Assembly (NCBI GenBank): GCA_002279065.1
Contig: NCKB01000001.1
Coordinates: 186,001 to 250,000 of the forward strand
DNA length: 64,000 nt
Reading direction: 5' to 3'
Origin: Lysobacterales bacterium 15-68-25
GTDB lineage: Bacteria; Pseudomonadota; Gammaproteobacteria; Xanthomonadales; Rhodanobacteraceae
Notes under the pieces: generated by a model
The model's database searches: none
Seen by the model: only the letters and a program-made list of their open reading frames with translations
What the model was told of the DNA's origin: nothing
Part shown: piece after piece, positions 43,050-51,443 of the stretch
How positions within the stretch are numbered: position 1 is the stretch's first letter
Layout: each line of letters opens with the position of its first letter
Translations under genes and position numbers: made by a program

Positions 43050-44786
43050 ATGTCGGCAGTGGTTAGCGCGTCGGGGGACGCAACGCAGGCGGCCATGCAC
43101 GACCGCGAGGCGGCCGTGTGCGCCCTGCTGGTGTCGCGCGGTGCGCTCAAGGACGGCGATCTGGCCCGCGCCCGCCGCCTGCACGAGGAGGCGCCCGAGG
43201 GCACGCTCACCGCGCTGATGGCCCGGCTCGGGCTGGTCTCGGAGCGTGACCTCGCCCAGGCCTGGTCCGAACTGCTGGACGCCCCGCTGGTGGCCGCGCG
43301 CGACCTGCCGGAGTTGCCGCCGTCCGAACTGGACGTATCGCCCCGCTTCCTCAAGCAGCAGCACGTCGTGCCGATCCGCCGGGGCGAGGATGGGCTGGCG
43401 CTGGTGGTGTCCGATCCGGCCGACCCGTACCCGCTCGATGCCGTGCGGCTGGCCGCCGGCAAGCCGGTGGCGCTGTGCATCGGCCTGCGCTCGGAGATCG
43501 ACGACCTGATCGAGCGCTACTACGGCCAGGGCCGCTCGGCGATGGGCTCGATCGTGGAGAACCTCGACGGCGCCGGCGCCACCGAGGAAGAGGACGTCGA
43601 GCACCTGCGCGACCTCGCCTCCGAGGCGCCGGTGATCCGCCTGGTGAACCTGATCCTGCAGCGCGCGGTGGAACAGCGCGCCTCGGACGTGCACATCGAG
43701 CCGTTCGAGAACCGGCTGAAGGTGCGCTACCGCATCGACGGCGTGCTGCACGAGGTGGAGGCGCCGCCGTCCAGCTCGACCGCCGCGGTGATCAGCCGCG
43801 TCAAGATCATGGCCAAGCTCAACATCGCCGAGCGCCGCCTGCCGCAGGACGGCCGCATCCAGCTGCGCGTGCAGGGCAAGGAGCTTGACCTGCGCGTGTC
43901 GACCGTGCCGACCAGCTTCGGCGAGTCGGTGGTGATGCGCATCCTGGACCGCGAATCGGTGGTGTTCGACTTCGCCTCGCTGGGTTTCACCGATGCGTTC
44001 GAGCAGCGCTTCGTCGAGGTGCTGCAGCGCCCGCACGGCATCCTGCTGGTCACCGGTCCGACCGGCTCGGGCAAGACCACCACGCTGTACACCGCGCTGT
44101 CGCGCATCAACACGCCGGACGTGAAGATCATCACCGTCGAGGATCCGGTCGAGTACCAGCTCGAAGGCATCAACCAGATCCAGGTGAAGCCGCAGATCGG
44201 GCTGGACTTCGCCGGCGCGCTGCGCTCGATCATGCGCCAGGACCCGGACGTGATCATGATCGGCGAGATGCGCGACCTGGAAACCTGCCGCATCGCGATC
44301 CAGTCCGCGCTCACCGGCCACCTGGTGCTTTCCACCCTGCACACCAACTCGGCCGCCGGCGGCGTCACCCGGCTGCTCGACATGGGCGTGGAGGACTACC
44401 TGCTCGGCTCCACCGTCAACGGCATCCTGGCGCAGCGGCTGGTGCGCCGCCTCGATCCGGAGACGGCGATCCCGTACGAACCCTCGCCCGAGGTGATCGC
44501 CGAGTTCGAACTGGAGAAGTACACCGACGAGCGGCCGATCCGGCTGTGGAAGCCGGGCGAGAGCGCGTCCAACCCCACCGGCTACCGCGGTCGCCGCGCG
44601 ATCATGGAATTCCTGGTGATGAGCGACCCGCTGCGCCGGCTGATCATGCAGCGCGCCGACGCCGGCGAGATCGAACGTGCCGCCCGCGCCGAGGGCATGC
44701 GCACCATGTACGAGGACGGCATCGCCAAGGCGGTGGCCGGCGTGACCACGCTGGAGGAGGTCCTGCGCGTGACGCAGGAGGGCTGA
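43050..44786 (+). CDS. gspE: Type II secretion ATPase GspE/XpsE
   Basis: A 578-residue GspE, the cytoplasmic ATPase that powers the pseudopilus. The N-terminal N1E domain (about 30-150) is followed by the ATPase core with GPTGSGKTTT (Walker A), the Asp box ITVEDPVEYQL, Walker B RQDPDVIMIGEMRD and the His box STLHTNSAAGG. The tetracysteine zinc module of most GspE proteins, expected between LVRRL and TGYRGRR, contains no cysteines here. The ATG at 43050 opens MSAVVSASGD; longer frames have no family sequence. Confidence 0.95.
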   Translation: MSAVVSASGDATQAAMHDREAAVCALLVSRGALKDGDLARARRLHEEAPEGTLTALMARLGLVSERDLAQAWSELLDAPLVAARDLPELPPSELDVSPRFLKQQHVVPIRRGEDGLALVVSDPADPYPLDAVRLAAGKPVALCIGLRSEIDDLIERYYGQGRSAMGSIVENLDGAGATEEEDVEHLRDLASEAPVIRLVNLILQRAVEQRASDVHIEPFENRLKVRYRIDGVLHEVEAPPSSSTAAVISRVKIMAKLNIAERRLPQDGRIQLRVQGKELDLRVSTVPTSFGESVVMRILDRESVVFDFASLGFTDAFEQRFVEVLQRPHGILLVTGPTGSGKTTTLYTALSRINTPDVKIITVEDPVEYQLEGINQIQVKPQIGLDFAGALRSIMRQDPDVIMIGEMRDLETCRIAIQSALTGHLVLSTLHTNSAAGGVTRLLDMGVEDYLLGSTVNGILAQRLVRRLDPETAIPYEPSPEVIAEFELEKYTDERPIRLWKPGESASNPTGYRGRRAIMEFLVMSDPLRRLIMQRADAGEIERAARAEGMRTMYEDGIAKAVAGVTTLEEVLRVTQEG

Positions 44787-44787
44787 C

Positions 44788-46005
44788 GTGGCGCAGTTCC
44801 GCTACCGCGCGGTCAGCGACGCCGGCGACATGCTGCAGGGCCAGATGGAGGCGGCGTCGGTCGAGGACGTGATCGCCCGCCTGCAGGACCAGGGCCATAC
44901 CCCGCTGGAAGCGGCCCCGGCCGACGCTGGCGGCAGCGGCGGCTCGTTCGCCGCGCTGTTCGCGCGCGGACCATTCTCCGGCGACCAGCTTGCCCAGTTC
45001 ACCCACCAGCTGGCGACCCTGCTCGGGGCCGGCCAGCCGCTGGACCGCGCGCTCGGCATCCTGCTCGAGCTGCCCGAGGGCGAGCGGGCGAAGAAGCTGA
45101 TCGAACGCGTGCGCGACCGCGTGCGCGGCGGCGGCACGCTGTCGCAGGCGCTGGACGAGGAACACGGCGTTTTCCCCAAGCTGTACATCTCGCTGGTGCG
45201 TGCGGGCGAGGCCGGCGGTTCGCTGGAGGACACCCTGCGCCGCCTGGCCGATTACCTGGAGCGCGCCCAGCAGCTGCGCGGCAGCATCGTCAATGCGCTG
45301 ATCTACCCGGCGTTCCTGATGGTCGGCGTGCTCGGATCGCTGGTGCTGCTGCTGGCCTACGTGGTGCCGCAGTTCGTGCCGATCTTCCAGGACATGCAGG
45401 TGCCGATCCCGCTGATCACCCGGGCGGTGCTCGCGCTGGGCAACCTGATCCAGGGCTGGTGGTGGCTGATCGTGCTGCTGATCGCCGGCGCGGTGTTCGT
45501 GCGCCGCGCGCGGCTGCGCGATCCCGAGGCACGGCTGGCCGCGCACGCCAGGCTGCTGGAGCGGCGGGTGGTCGGGCCGCTGCTGGTCAAGGTGGAGACC
45601 GCGCGCATCGCCCGCACACTGGGCACGCTGCTGAAGAACGGCGTGCCGCTGCTGTCCTCGCTGACCATCGCACGGCAGGTGACCTCCAACCGCGCGCTGG
45701 ACGAGGCGCTGGCCACCGCCGCCGAGCAGGTCAAGGGCGGCGCCGGCCTCGGCTTCGCGCTGGCGCAGTCGCAGCGTTTCCCGCGGCTGGCCCTGCAGAT
45801 GGTGCAGGTGGGCGAGGAGGCCGGCCAGCTCGACACCATGCTGCTGAAGGTGGCCGACACCTTCGAGCTGGAGAGCAAGCGCGCGATCGACCGCCTGCTC
45901 GCCGCACTGGTGCCGGCGCTGACCATCGTGATGACCGTGCTGGTGGCGATCATCATGGCGGCGATCCTGCTGCCTCTGCTCAGCCTCACCAGCAACATCC
46001 AGTGA
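44788..46005 (+). CDS. gspF: Type II secretion inner-membrane protein GspF
   Basis: A 405-residue GspF/PilC protein, the polytopic platform that couples the ATPase to the pseudopilus. It starts at GTG 44788, one base after the gspE stop. The opening AQFRYRAVSDAGDMLQGQ, the duplicated cytoplasmic domains (about 65-170 and 270-370; QFTHQLATLLGAGQPLD and KVETARIARTLGTLLKNGV) and three membrane helices (about 170-190, 215-235, 370-395) match the family. Confidence 0.96.
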   Translation: MAQFRYRAVSDAGDMLQGQMEAASVEDVIARLQDQGHTPLEAAPADAGGSGGSFAALFARGPFSGDQLAQFTHQLATLLGAGQPLDRALGILLELPEGERAKKLIERVRDRVRGGGTLSQALDEEHGVFPKLYISLVRAGEAGGSLEDTLRRLADYLERAQQLRGSIVNALIYPAFLMVGVLGSLVLLLAYVVPQFVPIFQDMQVPIPLITRAVLALGNLIQGWWWLIVLLIAGAVFVRRARLRDPEARLAAHARLLERRVVGPLLVKVETARIARTLGTLLKNGVPLLSSLTIARQVTSNRALDEALATAAEQVKGGAGLGFALAQSQRFPRLALQMVQVGEEAGQLDTMLLKVADTFELESKRAIDRLLAALVPALTIVMTVLVAIIMAAILLPLLSLTSNIQ

Positions 46006-46058
46006 TCGGCGGTGTCCGAGAGTCTGTTTCCGAACGTTCCATGACGAGAGGTAAGTCC

Positions 46059-46484
46059 ATGCAGTCCAGGTCCTTCCGCGCCGCGCGCCGCAGCGCCGGC
46101 TTCACCCTGCTCGAGATGCTCGCGGTGATCGTGCTGATCGGCATCATCGGCGCCGTGGTGGTCACCCAGGTCGGCAAGAACGTGGACAAGGGCAAGTACG
46201 GCGCCGGCAAGGCGCAGCTCACCACGCTCGGCCAGAAGGTCGAGAACTACGCGCTGGACAACGGCACGCCGCCGCGCCAGCTCGAGGACCTGGTGACCAA
46301 ACCCGCCAACGCGCCAAACTGGCAGGGCCCGTACGCCAAGCCGTCCGACCTGAAGGATCCGTGGGGCCACGCCTTCGGCTACAAGTACCCCGGCGAGCAC
46401 GGCAGTTTCGATCTCGTGTTCTATGGCCAGGACGGCCAGCCCGGTGGCGACGGCTTCAGCAAGGACGTGGGCAACTGGCAGTAA
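46059..46484 (+). CDS. gspG: Type II secretion major pseudopilin GspG
   Basis: A 141-residue major pseudopilin. The prepilin peptidase site is AG-FTLLEMLAVIVLIGIIGA with Glu5 of the mature chain. The GspG domain follows: NVDKGKYGAGKAQL, NGTPPRQLEDLV, DPWGHAFGYKYPGEHG and the final FDLVFYGQDGQPGG with the calcium-site aspartates. GAGAGG precedes the ATG at 46059. Confidence 0.96.
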   Translation: MQSRSFRAARRSAGFTLLEMLAVIVLIGIIGAVVVTQVGKNVDKGKYGAGKAQLTTLGQKVENYALDNGTPPRQLEDLVTKPANAPNWQGPYAKPSDLKDPWGHAFGYKYPGEHGSFDLVFYGQDGQPGGDGFSKDVGNWQ

Positions 46485-46508
46485 GGCCCGCCCGCGCGGT
46501 CGATCCCG

Positions 46509-46997
46509 GTGAAGACGTTCCGCTCCTGCCACCTGCCGAAAGCGTCCGCCGCGCGGGGCTTCACGCTGCTCGAGATGCTGGCGGTGATCCTGCTGATCGG
46601 CATCGCCGCGGCGGCGGTATCGCTGTCGGTCTCGCAGGGGCTGTCCAGCGCGCGCGTCAGTGCCGCCAGCGGTGAGCTGGCGGCCACGCTGCGCGCCACC
46701 CGCGCGCAGGCGATCGTGAAGGGGCAGGAGCAGCACTTCGACCTGGACATCCGCGCCGGCAGCTACCGCGGCGCCGACGGCCACGCTCGCGCGCTGCCGA
46801 AGGGCATGCAGGTCAGCATCACCAGCGCGAAGGAAGACCAGGTGTCGCCCACGATCGGGCGCATCCGCTTCTTTCCCGACGGCAGCTCCACTGGCGGCCA
46901 CATCACGTTGCAGCAGGGCCAGCGCCGCTGGCAGGTCAACGTGGGTTGGCTGACCGGTGCGGTCAGCGTGGTGCAGCCGGGCACGGTGCAGCCGTGA
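46509..46997 (+). CDS. gspH: Type II secretion minor pseudopilin GspH
   Basis: A 162-residue minor pseudopilin with prepilin motif RG-FTLLEMLAVILLIGIAAA. The GspH pattern follows, including SGELAATLRATRAQAIVKGQ and later RIRFFPDGSSTGGHI, which is characteristic of GspH/FimT proteins. The start is GTG at 46509, 24 bp after gspG. The gene's stop overlaps the gspI start (GTGA). Confidence 0.93.
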   Translation: MKTFRSCHLPKASAARGFTLLEMLAVILLIGIAAAAVSLSVSQGLSSARVSAASGELAATLRATRAQAIVKGQEQHFDLDIRAGSYRGADGHARALPKGMQVSITSAKEDQVSPTIGRIRFFPDGSSTGGHITLQQGQRRWQVNVGWLTGAVSVVQPGTVQP

Positions 46998-47410
46998 GTG
47001 CGGTCCGTGGCCAGCGGGGTTTCAGCCTGATCGAGGTGATCGCCGCGCTGCTGCTGCTGGCGATCGCATTCACCGCGCTGATGCGGGTGGCCGGCGGCGC
47101 GATCGACCTGACCCGCCGCGCGGCCCAGCGCAGCGAGGCGGCGATGTGGGCGCGCAGCCTGCTGGACAGCGCCTTCGTCATCGAACCGCTGCAGGCGGGA
47201 ACCCGCACCGGGCGCTTCGACCCACGCTACCGCTGGCAGCTCCAGGTGACGCCGTGGAATCCGGGCGGCAAGCCGGCCGCGAACCCGCCGCTGCAGCTCT
47301 ACCGGCTGGACCTCGACGTGCGCTGGCGCGAAGGCAACCACGAGCAGGATGCGCACTTCAGCACGCTGCGCGCCGGCATGCCGGCGAATCCAGGCGGAGG
47401 CGGACGATGA
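46994..47410 (+). CDS. gspI: Type II secretion minor pseudopilin GspI
   Basis: A 138-residue minor pseudopilin with motif RG-FSLIEVIAALLLLAIAFTAL at the N-terminus. The start is GTG at 46994, overlapping the gspH stop. GspI joins GspJ and GspK in the pseudopilus tip. The C-terminal end (HEQDAHFSTLRA) is typical of GspI. It overlaps gspJ by 4 bp. Confidence 0.9.
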   Translation: MSAVRGQRGFSLIEVIAALLLLAIAFTALMRVAGGAIDLTRRAAQRSEAAMWARSLLDSAFVIEPLQAGTRTGRFDPRYRWQLQVTPWNPGGKPAANPPLQLYRLDLDVRWREGNHEQDAHFSTLRAGMPANPGGGGR

Positions 47411-48072
47411 GGCGCGTGCGCGGCTTCAGCCTGCTCGAGGTGCTGCTGGCGCTGGTGCTGCTGAGCGTGCTGCTGCTCGGCGTGTACTCCGGCATCCGCA
47501 CCGCCACCCACGGGGTACGTTCCGGTACCGCGGCGGTCGAGCGGCTCGACCAGGTGCGTTCGACCCAGCAGCTGCTGCGGCGCGAGGTGGCCCAGGCGAT
47601 GGTGGCGCCGATCGGCCACGATGCGAATGGCGACGCGCTGTTCTTCGACGGCAAGGCCGATGCGATGCGCTTCGTCGCCCCGCTGCCGGGCTACCTCGAC
47701 AAGCTCGGTCCGCAGCTGCTGAAGCTCTCGCTGGTGGACGATCACCACGGCGGCAAGCAGTTGCAGCTGCAGCTCGCGGTGCTGCCGCCGGACGGCAAGC
47801 CGCCGCGGCCGCTGGGCAAGCCGCAGCTGCTGCTCGATCACGTGAGGCAGGGCCGGTTCCAGTACCGCGGCGTGGACGCGCAGGGCCGCGTCGGCGACTG
47901 GCAGGACACCTGGCCGGACGGCCGTCTGATGCCGCAGCTGGTGCGCATCGAGCTGACCCCGCAGGGCACCACGCCCTGGCCGGAGCTGACCATGCCGCTG
48001 CGCATCGACCCGAGCAGCGGGCTGATGCTGCAGGGGCCGCTGTTGCGCATGCGCGCGGCGGGGCCGCGATGA
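47407..48072 (+). CDS. gspJ: Type II secretion minor pseudopilin GspJ
   Basis: A 221-residue minor pseudopilin with motif RG-FSLLEVLLALVLLSVLLLG. The body (RSTQQLLRREVAQAMVAP, DAMRFVAPLPGY, PQLLKLSLV) matches GspJ, the wide-grooved partner of GspI and GspK. The ATG overlaps the gspI stop and the end overlaps the gspK ATG, consistent with tight translational coupling. Confidence 0.92.
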   Translation: MRRVRGFSLLEVLLALVLLSVLLLGVYSGIRTATHGVRSGTAAVERLDQVRSTQQLLRREVAQAMVAPIGHDANGDALFFDGKADAMRFVAPLPGYLDKLGPQLLKLSLVDDHHGGKQLQLQLAVLPPDGKPPRPLGKPQLLLDHVRQGRFQYRGVDAQGRVGDWQDTWPDGRLMPQLVRIELTPQGTTPWPELTMPLRIDPSSGLMLQGPLLRMRAAGPR

Positions 48073-48938
48073 TGCGCGCGATGCATGCGCCGACGCGGCA
48101 GCGCGGTGTGGCGCTGCTGGTGGTGCTGTGGGCCTGCACGCTGCTGGCGGTGCTGCTCGGCGGCTACGCGCTGATGGCGCGCACCGAGGCCTTGCAGGCG
48201 CGCTATGCGTTCGCCCACACCCAGGCGCACTATGCGGCCGAGGCAGGCATCGCGCGGGCGGTCTACGCACTGCAGGATCCGCAGCTGGCGCAGCGCTGGA
48301 TCCCCGACGGCCGGCCGTACACCTTCACGTTCGGCGAGGCCAGCGTGCAGGTCGAGGTGATCGACGAGAGCGGCAAGGTCGACCTCAACGCGGCCTCGCC
48401 GGCCGTGCTGACCGGCTTGTTCCAGGCCGCCGGCATGGATCCGCAGGCCGCACAGCAGCTCGGAGCACGGGTGGTGGCCTGGCGCAGTTTCAGCGACACG
48501 GTGGGGCCGAACCCGGCCGATGCCGCCTACACCGCGGCGGGGCTCGGCTACACGCCGCGCCACGGCCCCTTCACCAGCATCGAGGAATTGCGCATGGTGC
48601 TCGGCATGCCAGCCGCCGTATACAAGGCTGTCGCCTCGCAGGTCACGTTGTGGTCGGGCCGCGATGCGCCGAATCCGGCCACCGCGCCGCCGCTCGCGCT
48701 GGCGGCGATACCCGGCATGGACGCGGCACGCATCCAGCAGGCCGAGCAGGCCCGCCAGGCGCTGGATCCCGCCACCGCGATGGCGTCCGGTGCCGGGGTG
48801 ACGCATAGTATCCGTTCGCAGGCGACGCTCCCCGACGGCACCCAAGCCGTGGTGCGGGCAACGGTTCGTCTGCGCGGGATCGGGGCCGGCGCGCAGCCGT
48901 ATGCGGTGCTGCGCTGGCAGGAGGGAGACGGAGAATGA
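48069..48938 (+). CDS. gspK: Type II secretion minor pseudopilin GspK
   Basis: A 289-residue GspK, the tip pseudopilin. The N-terminal motif RG-VALLVVLWACTLLAVLLG lacks the Glu5 found in the other pseudopilins, as is normal for GspK. The body contains the SAM-like helical insert with DESGKVDLNAASPAVL and LLGL-type turns (GPFTSIEELRMVLGM). It overlaps gspJ and gspL by 4 bp each. Confidence 0.93.
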   Translation: MMRAMHAPTRQRGVALLVVLWACTLLAVLLGGYALMARTEALQARYAFAHTQAHYAAEAGIARAVYALQDPQLAQRWIPDGRPYTFTFGEASVQVEVIDESGKVDLNAASPAVLTGLFQAAGMDPQAAQQLGARVVAWRSFSDTVGPNPADAAYTAAGLGYTPRHGPFTSIEELRMVLGMPAAVYKAVASQVTLWSGRDAPNPATAPPLALAAIPGMDAARIQQAEQARQALDPATAMASGAGVTHSIRSQATLPDGTQAVVRATVRLRGIGAGAQPYAVLRWQEGDGE

Positions 48939-50086
48939 ATAGCGCAACGCAGTCGCTACGGCCGTCGCTGGAGCGCACCCGGCGCGCCTGGCGCGCCTCG
49001 CCGCTGCCGGGTTTCCTGGCCTGGTGGGGGGGCGAGTTGCGCGCCCTGTTGCCGGTCCGGCTGCGCCAGGCACTGGCCGGCGGTGCCGACTGGCACCTGT
49101 TGGAACATCACGACGGTCAGTGGAGCGTGCGCCGTGCCGGCGGGTCGGCCGCGCTGGCGCACTGGTCCGACGCCGACGATCCGGCCATCCAGCAGCAGTC
49201 GCTGCGCCAGGCGCTGGCCTCGGTCGATCCGCAGGACCTGCGGCTGGCGCTTTGCCTGCCTGCTTCGGCCGGCCTGCGCCGCACGCTGGCGCTGCCGCTG
49301 GCCGCCCGTGACAACCTGGCCCAGGTGGTCGGTTTCGAGATCGACCGGCAGACCCCGTTCCGCGCCGAACAGGTGGCGACCGACGTGCGCGAGCTGGCAC
49401 GCCCGGTCGGCGAAGGCCGCTTCGCAGTGGAGTTGATCGCACTGCCGCGTGCCACGCTCGACCCCCTGCTCGAGCGCCTGGCAGCGCTGCGCATCCGGGT
49501 CGACGCGGTCGACCTGCTCGACGGCGACGCTCGTGTCGGAGCGAACCTGCTGTCGCCCGCGCAGCGGCCGCGCCGGGTCGATCCGCGGGCGCGCCTGAAT
49601 CTCGTGCTCGCCGCCGCCTGCGTGGGGCTGGTAGCTCTGGTGCTGGGCCAGTGGCTGCACAACCGGCAGCTCGCGCTGGGCGCCATGCAGGCGCAGGTGG
49701 ACGCCATGCATGGCGAGGCGCAGCAGGTCGCGCTGCTGCGCCAGCAGTTGCAGGACAACGCCGGCGCGGCCGGTTTCCTTGCACGCAAGAAGAAGGACAC
49801 CGTACCGGTGCTGGCGCTGCTGGACGAACTCACCCGCCGCCTGCCCGACACGGCCTGGCTGGAGCGTTTCAGCATCGACAGCAGCGGCCACCTCGGCTTC
49901 CAGGGCCAGGCGACGCAGGCGGCGCGGCTGGTGGATGCGCTGAAGGACGACCCGCTGATCCGCGACGTCGGCTTCCAGGGCTCGATCCAGGCCGATCCGA
50001 CCACCGGCAAGGAGCGCTTCTACCTCGTCGCCAACGTGCGTGCCCCGGCCGCACCGGCGCCGGCCTCGTCCGGAGCCACGCCATGA
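48935..50086 (+). CDS. gspL: Type II secretion protein GspL
   Basis: A 383-residue GspL/XpsL protein, the bitopic partner of GspE and GspM. The actin-like cytoplasmic part (about 1-215) includes LALPLAARDNLAQVVGFEID. A single membrane helix (about 223-243) precedes a periplasmic ferredoxin-like domain (about 290-375, PDTAWLERFSIDS). It overlaps both neighbours by 4 bp. Confidence 0.88.
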   Translation: MNSATQSLRPSLERTRRAWRASPLPGFLAWWGGELRALLPVRLRQALAGGADWHLLEHHDGQWSVRRAGGSAALAHWSDADDPAIQQQSLRQALASVDPQDLRLALCLPASAGLRRTLALPLAARDNLAQVVGFEIDRQTPFRAEQVATDVRELARPVGEGRFAVELIALPRATLDPLLERLAALRIRVDAVDLLDGDARVGANLLSPAQRPRRVDPRARLNLVLAAACVGLVALVLGQWLHNRQLALGAMQAQVDAMHGEAQQVALLRQQLQDNAGAAGFLARKKKDTVPVLALLDELTRRLPDTAWLERFSIDSSGHLGFQGQATQAARLVDALKDDPLIRDVGFQGSIQADPTTGKERFYLVANVRAPAAPAPASSGATP

Positions 50087-50718
50087 GCCGGCTGGTGATG
50101 AAGCCGCGCGACAGCCGGCTGGCGGCGATCGGCCTGCTGCTGGTGGTGCTGGTGATCGCCTATTTCGCGTTGCTGCACTGGTGGTTCGTGGCGCCGTTGC
50201 AGTCGATCAACGCGCAGATGAGCGACCTGCGCGACACGCAGAGCCGCTATGCCGCCGCCATCGCGCAGAAGCCGGAGCTGGAGAAGCGCCTCGCCGCGAT
50301 GGGCGCCGGGCAGGCGGCGAGCAGCGCGTTCCTGCCGGAGGACGACCCTAATGCCGCCACCGCCGGGCTGATGCAGCGGGTGGTCGACGTGACCGGCGCG
50401 CACCGGCGCAACGGCGGTTGCGAGGTCACCCAGAAGATGCCGTTGCCCGAGCCGCAGGGCGATGGCAGCGAGCCTTACCGCAAGGCTGCGGTGAGCATCA
50501 GCCTGCGCTGCGACATCGAGCCGCTGGCTGCCGTGCTGAACGACCTTGAGCAGGGCACGCCGTACCTGTTCGTCGGCGACCTGAGCATTTTCCGCAACCC
50601 GGTGGTGACGCAGCAGAACTCGGCGGCGCCGCTGGAGGTGCAGTTCACCCTCACCGGCTATGTGCGTCCATCGCATGCCGCCACCGCCACCGCTGCCGCA
50701 CCGGGAGCCGCGCCATGA
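50083..50718 (+). CDS. gspM: Type II secretion protein GspM
   Basis: A 211-residue bitopic protein with one membrane helix at about 17-35 (AIGLLLVVLVIAYFALLHWW), a coiled-coil-like stretch (45-70) and a C-terminal ferredoxin-like domain (about 120-195). This is the architecture of GspM/XpsM, which binds GspL. It lies in the xps position between L and N. Its cysteine pair (GGCEVTQ and LRCDIEP) is unusual and could form a disulfide. Confidence 0.85.
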   Translation: MSRLVMKPRDSRLAAIGLLLVVLVIAYFALLHWWFVAPLQSINAQMSDLRDTQSRYAAAIAQKPELEKRLAAMGAGQAASSAFLPEDDPNAATAGLMQRVVDVTGAHRRNGGCEVTQKMPLPEPQGDGSEPYRKAAVSISLRCDIEPLAAVLNDLEQGTPYLFVGDLSIFRNPVVTQQNSAAPLEVQFTLTGYVRPSHAATATAAAPGAAP

Positions 50719-51443
50719 AGGCTGCCACGCAACGCCGGTTGACGCCGATGCTGGTGCTGGTCGCCGCCGCGCTCGGCGCGGTGCTGGTGACGCTGTTGCT
50801 GGGCCTGGGGCAGGGCGTGCATTGGCGCGCGCCGCGCCCACCGGCGCCGCTGCCGCCGCCGGGACACGGGAACGCGCTGCCGCCGCCGCAGCCGCTGGAC
50901 CGTTTCGCCACCGTGTGGCAACGGCCGCTGTTCCGCCCCGACCGGCGGCCCGGCGCGCAGTCCGGAGATGGCGGTGCGGTCGGCGACCTGGCGCTCACCG
51001 GCGTGATCCTCACCCCGGGGCTGCGCATGGTGCTGGCGCACGACAAGAGCAACAACCGCGACCTGCAGATCGCCGAGGGCAAGACCACGCCGGACGGCCG
51101 CTGGACCCTGGTCGAGGTGCAGCCGCGCGCGGCAGTGTTCGACGGCCCCGAGGGCCGCGTCGAGCTGAAGCTGCCGGCCGGGGCCCCGTTCGACAAGACG
51201 CCGATGGCACCGGACAACGCGCCGGGTGCCGCCGAGATGCGCAAGGAGGCCGGCGCCGCGCCGTTCCCGGCCACCGGCGGGTCGTCGCCGCGCATGGGAC
51301 TGACTCCGCCGGGCGCCGGGCGGGCGCAGCGCGGGCACCAGACCGAGGCCCAGTTGCAGGCCGAGCGGCTGCGCCAGCTCAACGCCATCATCCAGAAACG
51401 TCGGGCCGAGCAGGCAGCCTCGACCCAGCAAGGAGATCATTGA
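50715..51443 (+). CDS. xpsN: Type II secretion protein XpsN/GspC-like
   Basis: A 242-residue protein with an N-terminal membrane helix (about 10-32), a Pro-rich linker, and an HR-like domain (about 72-160) starting FATVWQRPLFRPDRRP with LALTGVILTPGLRMVL. The C-terminal part is Ala/Gln-rich and helical. In Xanthomonas, XpsN is the GspC functional equivalent that bridges the inner-membrane L-M pair to the secretin XpsD; the order M-N-D here is the same. There is no PDZ domain as in classical GspC. Confidence 0.82.
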   Translation: MKAATQRRLTPMLVLVAAALGAVLVTLLLGLGQGVHWRAPRPPAPLPPPGHGNALPPPQPLDRFATVWQRPLFRPDRRPGAQSGDGGAVGDLALTGVILTPGLRMVLAHDKSNNRDLQIAEGKTTPDGRWTLVEVQPRAAVFDGPEGRVELKLPAGAPFDKTPMAPDNAPGAAEMRKEAGAAPFPATGGSSPRMGLTPPGAGRAQRGHQTEAQLQAERLRQLNAIIQKRRAEQAASTQQGDH

